This document shows, in pieces, positions 1-10,072 of a stretch of DNA of 64,000 bases. A model generated the notes under the pieces. That model saw nothing but the letters and a program-made list of their open reading frames with translations. It made no database searches and was not told the DNA's origin. Within the stretch, counting starts at the first letter, position 1. Each line of letters starts with the position of its first letter. The translations under genes and the position numbers were made by a program. Source of the stretch: Spirometra erinaceieuropaei (lineage: Eukaryota > Platyhelminthes > Cestoda > Diphyllobothriidea > Diphyllobothriidae); NCBI GenBank assembly GCA_902702965.1, contig CACRXP010000030.1, positions 594,590 through 658,589 of the forward strand, read 5' to 3'.

Positions 1-779
1 TGGCGGATGCTTTGCTAATGACTGGATTCGGCTAGCAAAGAGGGTCAACTAGAACTGGCCAGAGTGCCAAGCATACTAAAAATCAAAAAACCCTCGTTGG
101 GCTCGAAAGTTGTCACTTTTCCACGTATTTTTTGTTTTTCAGGTTTTATGTTAACGCGCTCGAGCATTTTTCCTTCTCATCGGGACGTTGTCGAAAGCGG
201 GTGGCATACAACTCCCTCACCCGGATTGACTTCAGAAACAAAAGTGCATGTTGAAGCACATTTCGGCGTCATGAAAAACAACGTACGCATTGAATAACAC
301 TGGGGTTTTGTTCAAAAGGTCTGATAGCGGCAAATTTCGGAGGACGAAATTTTGGCAGTTTTAATCAAAGAACTTAATGTTCCCTAAGGGCTCTCAAAGT
401 TGTCTTTGACCTTACATGCAATGAAATAATTACGCCAGATTACGTTCTTTGGTAAAAATGCTTTTTTGTTAACGAAAGACGGCTGTCAAAAACCATCCTT
501 TTGAACGGTATGTCCGTGCTTAGGCCTCTTTGCCGGAAGTGTTTTGGGCAAGGAGGTGCGAATAGGAAATGTGCAAATACAGTCAGACCGTGAGTTATTT
601 TGTTTTCTTGCTTGCGCTGGGCGCATTTGATTTCGTGCACCTTACTTTGTTCACTTTGCGTATATTGGGGTTAATTGGCATCGGAAAACGCACAACGATT
701 CCTAAAGCCAGACTGGCTGAACTGTCGCTTCTGGTCAATAGCGAAGGCTGCAGCAAACTGGGTTCCTAAGCGTCCGACA
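1..779. other. Unassigned AT-rich stretch
   Basis: No coding region, RNA gene or repeat was recognised. The short open frames here have no domain, no compositional bias and overlap each other on both strands. Confidence 0.5.
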
Positions 780-985
780 AAAACAGTTAAAGTCAAGCGC
801 CTCGTTGTACGGCCAATGTATCCCGCTCCACAGGAGCAAGTGAATGAATAAATACACATCGATGTGGCCTGCAACGGGAGTCGGTCTTTACCTCCCAAGC
901 GTAGGAGGGGAGAGGTAGTGAAACACACGCGTAAGTTCGCCGCCCGGAAAGCGCTAGAGATCGCTGTCTACAGACGTCTGACGAC
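780..985 (-). pseudogene. Penelope-like element fragment, linker plus start of GIY-YIG domain
   Basis: On the minus strand this reads the linker (SPLLRLGGKDRLPL) and then the first half of a GIY-YIG nuclease domain (CSCGAGYIGRTTRRL), the endonuclease that follows the reverse transcriptase in Penelope-like retroelements. The same order is seen in the better-preserved copy at 59753-60856. It stops abruptly after TTRRL and has a frame break upstream, so it is a dead fragment. It abuts a second copy of the same domain on the plus strand (986 onward), forming a head-to-head inverted pair: 787-866 is the reverse complement of about 988-1066. Family identity is clear from the motif; the truncation is directly visible. 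Confidence 0.8.
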
Positions 986-1660
986 ACAGGCCACATCGAT
1001 GTGTATTTATTCATTCACTTGCTCCTGTGGAGCGGGACACATTGGCCGTACAACGAGGCGCTTGGAAAAGAGAGTACGTGAACACATACCGGCCTGGCTG
1101 GGCAAAGGTGAGAAGAAATCAATCTCGAGTTCTATTCTCGCACACCTTGTCGATACGAATAACCGAGTCGATTCCAAAGAAGCCTTTCAGATTGTCTACC
1201 GGACACCAGCAGGCTTCTCCAAAGGCCTACGCCAACGGGTGCTAGCTACAGCTGAGGCAGTGGCTATACGTCTAGCCAATCCAGCGCTATGCTGTCAGAA
1301 GACTCTGACACAGGCGCTCTGTCCTCCGTGGCCGACGCCGACCCCAACGTCGCCCCAACCTCCTGATGCCAGGGTGTGTGCACAAGGTACCCGACGTACT
1401 CACAGCCTATGCCCCCCTCTTTCTCGCCCCCTGAACCCAATGACCACGACACGGTGACCACGCCATAGCACGCCTCGTCATGCGAGTGGCGTGGGAACGA
1501 TCGATGTCAACTGTCCCCGAATCATTTATAAGTCATGTAATTGGCATAACTTAAACTTCATTGTAACCGTTTTGGCCTGATGAAGAGTTACTGAAAACAC
1601 GTGTTCGCCAATTTGACTTTTCAATTGTAACATGGGAATATTCGCTGAACTTAGACAATC
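986..1660 (+). pseudogene. 5'-truncated Penelope-like element, GIY-YIG endonuclease and 3' tail
   Basis: An open frame runs to 1457 and encodes the C-terminal GIY-YIG endonuclease of a Penelope-like element. Visible are the CIYSF strand, CSCGAGHIG (H replaces the usual Y of YIG), the RRLEKRVREH helix and a downstream segment with the conserved ATAEAVAI, whose glutamate sits where the family's metal-binding acid is expected. A proline-rich tail follows. The reverse transcriptase is missing, so the copy is 5'-truncated. The untranslated tail carries a complete hammerhead ribozyme (1572-1611) and continues through sequence shared with the minus-strand copy at 59540-59600. The Y-to-H change and truncation imply an inactive copy. 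Confidence 0.85.
1572..1611 (+). ncRNA. Type I hammerhead ribozyme, complete core
   Basis: All parts of a type I hammerhead are in order: stem I 5' strand TTGGC (1572-1576), core CTGATGA (1577-1583), short stem II AGAGTTACT, core GAAA (1593-1596), self-complementary stem III ACAC/GTGT closed by the A-U pair, cleavage nucleotide C1606, and stem I 3' strand GCCAA (1607-1611), perfectly complementary to the 5' strand. Hammerheads in the terminal repeats of Penelope-like elements are established; they self-cleave the element transcript. Stem III could form three pairs around an ACGT loop or pair between two copies. A related copy at 59593-59632 has one core change. Confidence 0.85.
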
Positions 1661-3835
1661 CAAAAACTAGTTAATCACAAAACACTGTAGATGTTTGCAG
1701 TTTCTGTAGGAGAAAGAGTTGCTTACTACTTGAGTGCATGTGAAAAAGTCGTTTCTTCTCAAAACATAAAACGGATGTATGACAAAATGTTGCAAACATC
1801 TCCTTTCGCAAGAAACCAAATGACAGATGCATTATGGCACCGGAAACGGATCGGAGAACAAGGGATTACTGAGATCAAAATTCTTGTGAAATTTTCCACA
1901 GCCTTGCTTGTCGCAAAATCGCGCCGCATTCAAAAATCATTTTGAAACATTCGACTATGAATCGTGGATTCACTAACAAAGTTTTTTAAGAGATGCAAGT
2001 TCCATCTACGAAGATATGTCAGTAAATTTGGAGATACTTTAAAACAACCTCCGTTTATCGTTTAAAGGTCGACTGTGAATTTGACAGCTTACTGAGGACA
2101 AGGCTAAGAAGACTGCATGAGATTTTTGACAAACTGTCTCATTGATTACAAATTTATTAAGGACTAGGTCTATTATGACATATAGAATTATTAGTCACTT
2201 TGAACAATTATGTTTGTGTCAAGCTCATTACAAGAAAAGTCGTCACCTCACTTCGAAACACTAAATCCAGACAACTTAATTATTAGACTACTTATACCCT
2301 TAGGCAAGTTTGGACTAACATTTGACCTCGAGGATTCGCAGTTTCTTGATCAACCTGAAAATCAGAATTTAGTGTAAAATTTGAATGTTTATTTTGTGGC
2401 GTGACTTCATCGATTTTTAAAAAATCAGCGCAGATACCCTGATATCTCTGATAGCAAAAAATAAGTACAGTTTTAGATTTCTGTAAATCACGGTTATGCA
2501 CCCAAAGTCAGTACTACGAAGTATTTCTAGTCGCTGTTTTTTCTAACTGCTTGGCAAATCAAAAATTCCCGCGATCAAAACAATTATCCAAATATATTGA
2601 TAAGGAAGCTGATAGAGTATGAAAAAGAATTTTTGGCCTATCAGTCGTCAATAGCAAGTAAAACACAAATTACAAATTATGCCATTTCAATTTAAAAATA
2701 ACCTTACGTCGTTTGCTATGCCATCACTGTGTTATTGGGCCTCTGAACGCAAGCGTAAATAACAGCACATGGTTCAGATCGTTTTCGTTCAAAAAACGTT
2801 CAAAAGGGCATACATAATTCAACTTCCAGAAGTCAGTCTGCAGCGTGATCTCGATGCGACTGGAAGACACTTCCATTACTTGCAAAATTCAAAACTGCTT
2901 AAATTTTCTAATTAAGTTCATTTTTTTTCTTGCTCAACTGCATTACCTGCTCGGCATAGTTAAACTGTTTTACGTATGTGTTTACATAAATGTTGCATTA
3001 GAATCGCTCAAAATCCTCTTATTAATTCTGTCTCTCCATCTGAATTTGTGCTGAACCGGAGACACAGTTAAAATCAACCCACACTGATTGTTAGTTTATC
3101 AGTTTTTGCTTCGATTTTTTTAAATGGGAGTCACCCTTAATAGAGCGTTTCCGCGGGAAACAGACGTGCGACAATGTAGCATATTGATTTGATCCCCAAG
3201 TAAGTCTCGTCATGACGAAAGTTAGATTTTAAGATAATTTTTCAAATAGCCTGATATGCTATCATGCGCAAGGAAAACCGAAATGTTTAGTAGCCCAGCC
3301 AAGAAGAAAGTTCACCATGCAACGTATCCTGATTGCAGAATATAATGTCAATGTTTGAAGTTGTCATGCAAATCCGTCGTGTAGATCCTGCACAGTGGCC
3401 ATTGGCCATTCTTAGCCTACTCAGTCGACGTAAATTATGACTATTTGGGCTGTTTATTGCTTTTTATTACTTTATAATGTGAAGAGGGGTTGGCGCACTG
3501 CTGATTATAACTGAACTCGCCGTCAAGTATGTCATGAGAAAAGCGCATTAATGGACTTTTGAATTTTCACACGTTTTAATCATATTCAGGTCTCTTGTAA
3601 ATGCATCATAATACCCTCATTTTCCTCAACAGTGGGCGATGTAGTAAAGATGGCTAGCACTTCGAATTCTCCGTTCTACATTTACTAACCATTACTAAAA
3701 GGGCTTCACCGACCAGGTTACCGAGCATATTCGTCTTGCCAAAGCTTGTCGCAGAGTTTTGAGCCTTCGCAGGTAGTCACAAAGCAACTAACAACGTTGT
3801 TGGGTAAAATACCGATAATGACGATTGAGACTGGC
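1661..3835. other. Unassigned AT-rich stretch
   Basis: Nothing recognisable: only short, overlapping open frames without domains, and no long repeat shared with the rest of the window. Confidence 0.5.
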
Positions 3836-3837
3836 TC

Positions 3838-3905
3838 AGCCTTTACGCGGAAAACCTAGAATTTAAACCCGGGATAATTAGTCGTTCAACAGCGAGCCAC
3901 TGGCC
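3838..3905 (-). repeat. tRNA-like SINE relic (minus)
   Basis: The minus strand reads an A-box-like GGCCAGTGGCTCGCTGTTGA followed by a B-box-like GGGTTTAAATTC at tRNA-like spacing. No full cloverleaf can be drawn, so this is taken as a decayed tRNA-derived SINE head and not a gene. It faces a plus-strand tRNA-like block at 3990-4062. Confidence 0.4.
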
Positions 3906-3989
3906 CATTATTTCGTCGATTGCGATCGCGAATAATAACTATACTGTGAAAACGCTGACCAAATGGGCAAAGAATAATCTCTACTCTCC

Positions 3990-4062
3990 TTGTCAAGTAA
4001 TCAGTGGTAGGGCGTTGGATGCAAAGTTCACTAACCAAAAGGTACGGGTTCGAATAGAAGGT
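3990..4062 (+). repeat. tRNA-like SINE relic (plus)
   Basis: An A-box-like CAGTGGTAGGGCGTTGG is followed about 30 bases later by a good B box, GGGTTCGAAT. The 5' part resembles the clearer SINE copy at 50000-50280 (CAGTGGTAGAGG). No acceptor stem pairs well, so it is a relic. It forms a head-to-head pair with 3838-3905. Confidence 0.45.
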
Positions 4063-4064
4063 CT

Positions 4065-6189
4065 CGGAAGAGAGGAATTAGGTATGAACTACGGCCGACA
4101 GATTATAAATCGTAAATGAACATTCTGATCTTCTCTGCCATGTTGTGTTTGATTTGGCTGCAAGGTTACCGTTTGGCACAAACAAGTAGACCATGCTGCC
4201 TTTAAGGGAGAATGTATGACCCTTTGCGTTATGTGGTTTGTTGTAGTTCGCAGGCTGATGGCATGTAGCATGTGTCCATACGTGAAAGAAGAGTAGACTT
4301 TGAATTTTCCATGGCCATTTCCAATTTTGCAAGATTGCGTACCACCGCAATGAGACTTTTGGTTGGAAAGCGGATTTTCATGCAAAATACGTTATTAGTA
4401 AGTGGTACATATGTTTTGTCAGACACGTAGTCAGTTTTTGCACATTCTAGATACTTGGTGTTTCAAGCTTAGCAACTAGACATCGCAATAGAACTCAGCA
4501 TATGCCAATAAAAATATTGAGGGGAATCACCTTCAAAAAACGGTCGGCCGCATTGGCAGCAACTAAACTTTGAATATTGTAACTAGATGCATGTTCCAAA
4601 ATTTCCTCCGATAAACAATGAACAGGTTAGTACTTCACAACATTGTTCAGATTAATTTATTAACTCGACTGTAAATACTGTAGAAACAATGGCATTTTAA
4701 GAAACACGGGGATGCACACCAACACTGAAACCTAATGCGTTTTTGTTCGGAATTTTTCTATATTTTTGAATATTAAATGATGCATGGTTTTACAAATAGA
4801 TGTACTCATCGTTCTGTTGGGCTAAGAATTAAAAGTGGTTTATGCTATCTTACTATTATATTACATTAACGCCTGCTGAGCAAATAATGAATGTAGCTCA
4901 TCGTGCTTCTCAAATGGCCGAATTAACTTTATTTAATCACAGGATGAATTATTTTAGAAAGGGTAACTGAAGCAGCAAACATTCTAAAACAGAGCAGTGG
5001 GAATTTCAACAACAATAACTGGACAATCAATGGGCGATCATGAATGTTATTTTGATTAGTGGTCCATTTTTATAAACAAGAAGTTAAATTGTCTGATTGC
5101 ATTTATTTTCGTACATATATTACGCCAATTTCAGATGCTCTTCATCATTAAATAACTAGTGCCTTTCCAAAAAATAGGCGACCGGTTTTAAATTAATGAG
5201 TACAAGTTTCTTATATTTAGCGAATTAAATATTCAGCCATTTCTGAATCTCACAGTTTAGAGACTTAAAGTTTGAACAAGTTTTGAAAAGTTTTTCATTG
5301 AGTTAAAGTCCCATATAAAAGCAAGGGCTCACGTAAACCATAATGACATAAGTTTGCACGTCCTGAATCCTCAAACATGCAATCCACCAAGGCCATCACA
5401 TAACGAAAATGAAGTTGACAATACCAGTTAGGCCAAAATCAGTCCAGCCAAATTTTTTCCCGTTTGTTGACACCATCTGTGAAGTAGTGATCGGTTTCTA
5501 CTATTCTACCGTTTGCAAGTGCTCCAAGCGAAATTCTTTGACAAAGGAAAACGTCTTTATTAAAATTGGCACTGCATATATGATGTTAGCATAACTCGTA
5601 GCCACCCAATAAATAAGTAAGAAAGTTGTGTGGCTCACTTTTAGGTTGAAGTCAACAAGTTGCACAACTTCTATTCAGTCCAAGTTGTTCACTTACTACC
5701 TGCCTAAAGGATGGAAATGTGCACAAGGTTTTACAAACCTAATGAGTACGGGCTGAGAATCACTCACAACCAAATCGTCAAAAGCTTATTCAATGACAAT
5801 TAATATTCCCCAACGTAACCGATGAGAAATCGATTCCATAATGGAGTAGTAGCGTGATGGGCTTAATATCACGAAGGAACCGGAGAATCCTGCTTCTATT
5901 CCTAGCTTAGCCAAGTCCACCTTTAAAGGTGGCTGCATCAACACGTCTTAGGATTTCAAATTGACCGCTTCTATCACTGCTCCTTCCCTGGAAGCCATGC
6001 ATATTTAAACACCGACTGATTTATCGTAATTATAGAGCATTGAAGTGAAATATGAAAATCCCTTCGTTAGCCATACCGTTAGGATGTGCAACATGTCGGG
6101 GCAAATAGTTGATAAAACACGGGCGCGGATTGTACGCTGTTTTAGAAACAGGAAAATTCGATTAAAGAAGATGAGCTTACTCATCAGAG
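4065..6189. other. Unassigned AT-rich stretch
   Basis: No gene recognised. Overlapping minus-strand frames of up to 98 codons at 4078-4426 lie in three different frames with no domain or start context, and are treated as chance. Confidence 0.45.
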
Positions 6190-6275
6190 AAAGTTGTGTT
6201 ACTAGAAGCGAAGAGACGAGTCCAGGAAGCAGTCTTGAAGAAGAAGACACGATCGCCGGGACAAGAACTTTATTA

Positions 6276-6317
6276 GCCTGACATTTTGGATTCCTGCTCG
6301 AATCCATCATCAGAGAC
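6276..6317 (-). ncRNA. Hammerhead relic, subfamily 2 (minus)
   Basis: The minus strand reads GTCT-CTGATGA, a stem II of GGATTC/GAATCC, then AAAATGTC where GAAACGTC is expected, then AGGC. The GAAA box has lost its G and the preceding-cleavage CG has become TG, so it should be inactive. Confidence 0.6.
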
Positions 6318-6347
6318 ATAAGCATATCATAAGACATATCTGCTTAT

Positions 6348-6389
6348 GTCTCTGATGATAGATTCGAGCAGGAATCTGAAACCTCAGGC
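6348..6389 (+). ncRNA. Hammerhead relic, subfamily 2 (plus)
   Basis: GTCT-CTGATGA, then stem II AGATTC/GAATCT, GAAA, CCTC and AGGC. Relative to the other copies the outer stem II pair changed from G-C to A-T on both sides, a compensatory change. The cleavage triplet GTC is CTC here, so self-cleavage is not expected. Confidence 0.65.
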
Positions 6390-6419
6390 TAATAAAGCTC
6401 TTGTCCCGGCGATCGTGTT

Positions 6420-6455
6420 TTCTTCTTCTTTTTCTTCTTCTTCTTCAGGAAAGTT
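6420..6455 (+). repeat. CTT-rich microsatellite
   Basis: A run of TTC/CTT units, slightly interrupted, at the end of the plus-strand Penelope-like tail. Confidence 0.8.
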
Positions 6456-6489
6456 ATGTTAATTATGAATATTCGGCGCTTGCTTTTCA

Positions 6490-6638
6490 ACGGTCTGGAA
6501 CCGAATACGTACATCTATAAGTGAATTGTTTCACTTACTCAAGACGTTAATTGGCAAACGTAAAGAACATTCTGTAACACTACAATCCCGTATAGGATCT
6601 TTCCAGCTGGAATCCATAAATTTCAGAGGAAAAACCGA
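6490..6638. other. Unassigned spacer
   Basis: Short spacer between the hammerhead tail pair and foldback element C; nothing recognised. Confidence 0.4.
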
Positions 6639-7147
6639 TCAACAGACAATCAGCAGTATTTAAAAATTCCACCAGATATCCTAACTCATAAAATGCTAAC
6701 CGAAATTCTGAAAGGCGTTTACGACTTTAAAAGATTACTTAATTAGGGTTGCAATGTCAACCATCATGCTGCTTGATCCCATAATAAGTCAGGATGCCGA
6801 CTTTCAAAGGAACTTCTTTCCGGTCGCCCGCAAAAGTTGCTCTCTGAAAAATCGACTACCTAGGCAGTAGGACTTTTGCCCAAAAATTTTCGGTGCCCTT
6901 ATAGGAAGCATGCATAAAAAATTCATTTCTTTACTATTTGGTAGGAATTTACGTCTTCTTAGAATTTGTCACTCGAACGAAGGGTACAATTTGACTTTAA
7001 AATCTTTTTCAGCTCCCTAATAATTTTAAACTCGACCCGCCTTTACACTTTCATGCGGGGTATTAAAGCTTGAATTTGTATATCTTCCAAGAATGGAAAA
7101 TCATTAATTCAGAAGAAAATGCGATCGCTGGAACAAGGCGTTTATTC

Positions 7148-7189
7148 GACTGGCGTTTCGGATTCTCACTTGAACCCATCCTCAGAGAC
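7148..7189 (-). ncRNA. Hammerhead relic, subfamily 2 (minus)
   Basis: Minus-strand core reads CTGAGGA for CTGATGA, with GAAACG intact and GCC for GTC at the cleavage triplet. Two core changes make it a relic. Confidence 0.6.
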
Positions 7190-7198
7190 AGTGCCAAT

Positions 7199-7240
7199 GT
7201 GTCTGATGATGGATTCAAGTGGGAATCCGAAACGTCAGGC
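7199..7240 (+). ncRNA. Hammerhead motif, subfamily 2 (plus), intact core boxes
   Basis: CTGATGA (7203-7209), stem II GGATTC/GAATCC with a 6-base loop, GAAA (7229-7232), CGTC and AGGC. Both core boxes and the GTC cleavage triplet are intact. Stem I pairing to AGGC is weakened because the 5' strand reads GTGT rather than GTCT. Confidence 0.65.
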
Positions 7241-7879
7241 GAATAAAGCTCTTGCTCCAGCGATCGCATCTTCTTGTGATCAATTAGTTCCTGGAACACG
7301 CATCTTCGCTTGTATCGGCAATCATGAATTCGTATATGCTATGAAGAGGAGGCCATGCAAAGTTCATATAATTCATCGGAGTATTTAAAACATACTGTAA
7401 ACTTTACATGCATTTTTAGCAAGTGCGGAGACACGATGCTTTATGAACTGCGATCTCACTGTCTTCAAATGTCTCATAATTAGAATTTTTTCAAAAGCAA
7501 ATTATATCCTTCCCTCAAGTTTAAAATTCTAAAACGACGGAACCTCCCACCAAATGAGTAAAAAGAAATGTTTTTGAATGCTTCCTATAAAATATATTAG
7601 AATCTTTAAGAAGATCGAAAATCGTTGTGAAGAGTTCACACTGCTTAGGTATTCAATTTTTCGGAGAGAACATTTTGCGGGCGACCGCGATGAAGTTCCT
7701 GTGAAACCCGGCATTCTGTTTTAACTAAATCATTATCCGATCATGCCGAATGATGTTTGATATTGCAAACATAACTAAGTAATCTTTTTGAGTTGAAAAC
7801 GCATTCCAGAATTTGGGTTAATATTTCATGAGTTAGCACATCGACTGTAATTTTTAAATACTGCTGATTGTTTGTTGAC

Positions 7880-8545
7880 CCATTTTTTCTTCGCGTCGGA
7901 CGGATCGCAACTACAAGAATCTCATAAGCATTTTAATTCTATAAAATTTGCATCAGTATGCCAATTAACATATTGACTAATTGCTTACATTAGATCTCAA
8001 ACCGTGTAAAAGCCAACGTCAGATTTTTTAAGTAACATGAGTCATTATTTTGAAAATGCATTTGCTCATCTGGTTTACCTGAATTGCTTGTCCAGTTATA
8101 CTTCGATGCTTAATGTAGAGATTTTAAGCGTATCGATTGACACACAAACTTGCAATCACGTTGATGTTTTCGATCGTAACCGACAGCATGTTGGGCCCGT
8201 GGCACAGCCACTCCTTTATTTTGTAAAATGGATATTCTGACCACGTTCTGACTCCAACCTGTCTTTTGGCGGGTAGCGTTTTTGCATTCAATGTGTGTTA
8301 ATAATTACACCGGATTTCGAGATTGCTATTTTTGTTAATAAGCACACCAATATTCTTGCATTCCGACATTAATAGCCGTATATTTTTTGTTTCCTTGACA
8401 ACCTACGGTCGCTACCTTGTTCGGAAGGTCCGAGAAACCATCTTTTACACGCTGACAGCAACTAGTAAATTTTTAACATCCAATAAAACCTGCATTTCCT
8501 CGTCCGTGCTTAGACCCCCACCCATAATATATATATGTAACATTT
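7880..8545. other. Unassigned AT-rich stretch
   Basis: No gene or repeat recognised; a short (AT)n run lies at about 8525-8537. Confidence 0.4.
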
Positions 8546-8549
8546 CGAC

Positions 8550-9190
8550 CGTCAATTCCGCGTATGTCCACCGTGTGCTACAGAGCTGCGTACAGCAGGC
8601 GCGGTGTGTGGCGCGTGAATTAGTTTATAGTGATAGTAGACTTTCGCAGCATTTACCGCACTCTCTACTCCCAACTCGTCACATGAACCCGGTCTCAAGA
8701 CAGAGTCAAGAAGATCGGAGGGGAAGGAGTGCGCGAATGACTGGCACGGCCGGACCCGCACCTAGGCGTGCTACCACACACCCCGTGATCCACTGGGTCA
8801 GGATTCTTCACCAACAACAACAGAAGGACGAGGAGGATGACTGGACAGCCATGTCCATCACCTGTATACCCAGCGGGAGCGCAAGCGCATCTACTGACAG
8901 GGGACTGTTGGCGCATAGCAGACTGTCAGAGCCATGGTTTGCTGATACTGGAATATCGCACGCTTTCACACCTTTTGACCTAGAAATGCAAAACAGGGCC
9001 CTCCATTTAGCCTGAGCCGTCACTCCTCGAGGTTGGATAACCAAACAGTCATCGACTGAGAGGCACTACCATAAAGCACACAGGCAAAACACAAACACTC
9101 CTCACATGCACTTGAATGCCACAGATCGCCTAAGAAGGGGACGTGACAGCCTGTATCTCAACCCCCTCCCCTCAGTTCTACACTCCGCAC
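8550..9190. repeat. GC-rich segment of unknown nature
   Basis: This block is clearly more GC-rich than its surroundings. The plus strand holds an open frame to 9015 whose C-terminal part is hydrophilic, with an Arg-rich stretch, a QQQQKDEEDD cluster and no recognisable domain. Its upstream half runs through AT-rich DNA that does not look coding, so the full 230-codon frame is probably not a gene. Composition like this elsewhere in the window coincides with retroelement remains, and the next block (9200-9320) resembles a PLE 3' region. It could also be an exon of an unrecognised gene. Confidence 0.35.
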
Positions 9191-9199
9191 AATTGTGTT

Positions 9200-9320
9200 G
9201 ACTGAGTTGAAGGTGAGGGTTGAGGGCGTTCAGAAGTCAGGGGTCATCGAGGGGGGGGAATGGTCTGGCCACTAGTTGCGCCTCTATTTCACTGCTGTGA
9301 TGTGACTTTGGAGGAGACAG
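9200..9320 (-). repeat. Probable Penelope-like 3' untranslated fragment
   Basis: Read on the minus strand, TCACAGCAGTGAAAT ... GACCCCTGACTTCTGAACG resembles the 3' region of the plus-strand PLE at 59242-59345 (TCACAGCGACGAAAC ... ACCCCTGACCTCTGAAGG) and the minus copy at 56260-56400. The match is diverged and judged by eye. Confidence 0.4.
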
Positions 9321-9324
9321 CCGC

Positions 9325-10070
9325 TTTCTTTTCAGTTTGGAACTTCCTGACATATAGTATCAAAAGTTAAACCCCCCTAGCCTCATGCGACGACTTCATC
9401 TTTGAAACCTGATTTTTGGAAAGACGTCATGGTTTATTGCTTCTTCTGAGGAATAGTTAAATACGGTAAAACGTCCAAAATGACTTCTCAAAATGCTCGC
9501 TAAATTCTGCAGCCCAGGCAATTGTCATGCTTCATCACATACCGCCAGGTGATTTATGTTGCATGTTAACTTTACAAATGGTTTGGAACTGCTTTTGGAA
9601 CAGCTTTTGAACCAATCTTCCCCTGAAGCACACACGCATTTATTTCTTAACCTCTTTAGTCGGAAATTCAAGCGTTTTTCGCTGCAGTAGCAGAAACCCA
9701 AGACCAAACGCAATCCAGCGAAATATATGCCCTTAGCGAAGGTTATTTGCCTAAGTGTGTGACACTCATACTTTTAATCTTCAAAATATGCATCCATAGC
9801 GTTTGGTGATTCATGTCTTCCCCAGGTCTTCTAAACTTCTGATAGGTAACGACAACCGGAATTAGCTTTGCCAAGGTCTCTAACAGATCTATTATGCTCC
9901 ATTTAATTTTTTGTTATAAAAATTCAAATATCAGCATATAGAAAACCAGTTGGCAAGCATAAGTTTGCTTTCGGTAAATCCTCGTTGGGCCCGTGCATGT
10001 ATATGACAAATTTGAAACCGTTAATTGATTTAGGAATCGATAAAAGAGTTGCGGAAATTCCCATAACAGT
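9325..10070. other. Unassigned stretch
   Basis: Nothing recognised beyond short shadow frames. Confidence 0.4.
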
Positions 10071-10072
10071 AA

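Larger units (their letters stand above)
6190..6480. mobile_element. Inverted pair of Penelope-like subfamily 2 tails
   Basis: Two copies of the subfamily 2 3' tail lie head to head. The minus copy (about 6317 down to 6190) and the plus copy (6348 to about 6480) both read hammerhead-like core, then AGGCTAATAAAG, CTTGTCCCGGCGATCGTG, then a CTT-rich end. The same tail follows the coding copy at 18290-18385. The spacer between the cores is itself a palindrome (GACATAAGCA/TGCTTATGTC). No protein-coding part is attached, so this is a solo-tail arrangement like the inverted terminal repeats known for some Penelope-like elements. The plus arm ends in a (CTT)n microsatellite. Confidence 0.7.
7090..7310. 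mobile_element. Palindromic Penelope-like tail pair nested in MITE C
   Basis: The left half (7100-7195) is close to the reverse complement of the right half (7195-7270): GCGATCGC, then AATAAA-type junction, then the hammerhead core in both directions. The right half continues through the usual subfamily 2 tail, ending near CATCTTCGCTTGTATCGGC. The pair lies between the two arms of MITE C, so it inserted after the MITE. Confidence 0.7.
6639..7878. mobile_element. Foldback MITE, family C, with nested insertion
   Basis: Long terminal inverted repeats: the outermost 30 bases (6639-6668 and 7849-7878) match in inverted orientation with one mismatch. Further in, the arms continue with CTAACTCAT (left) and ATGAGTTAG (right), the motif shared by the family B elements. 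The arms extend for several hundred bases, interrupted by divergence. The right arm still shows an internal ACTGTA tip (7846-7851), which suggests an originally Tc1/mariner-type end. No transposase is encoded. The middle is interrupted by a palindromic pair of PLE tails (7090-7310); without it the element is about 1 kb, like families A and B. Confidence 0.7.

Noticed and set aside
8323..9015. 230-codon plus-strand frame as a gene
   Set aside because: The first third is AT-rich and non-coding in appearance, there is no domain and composition changes abruptly inside it. Kept only as a GC-rich segment.
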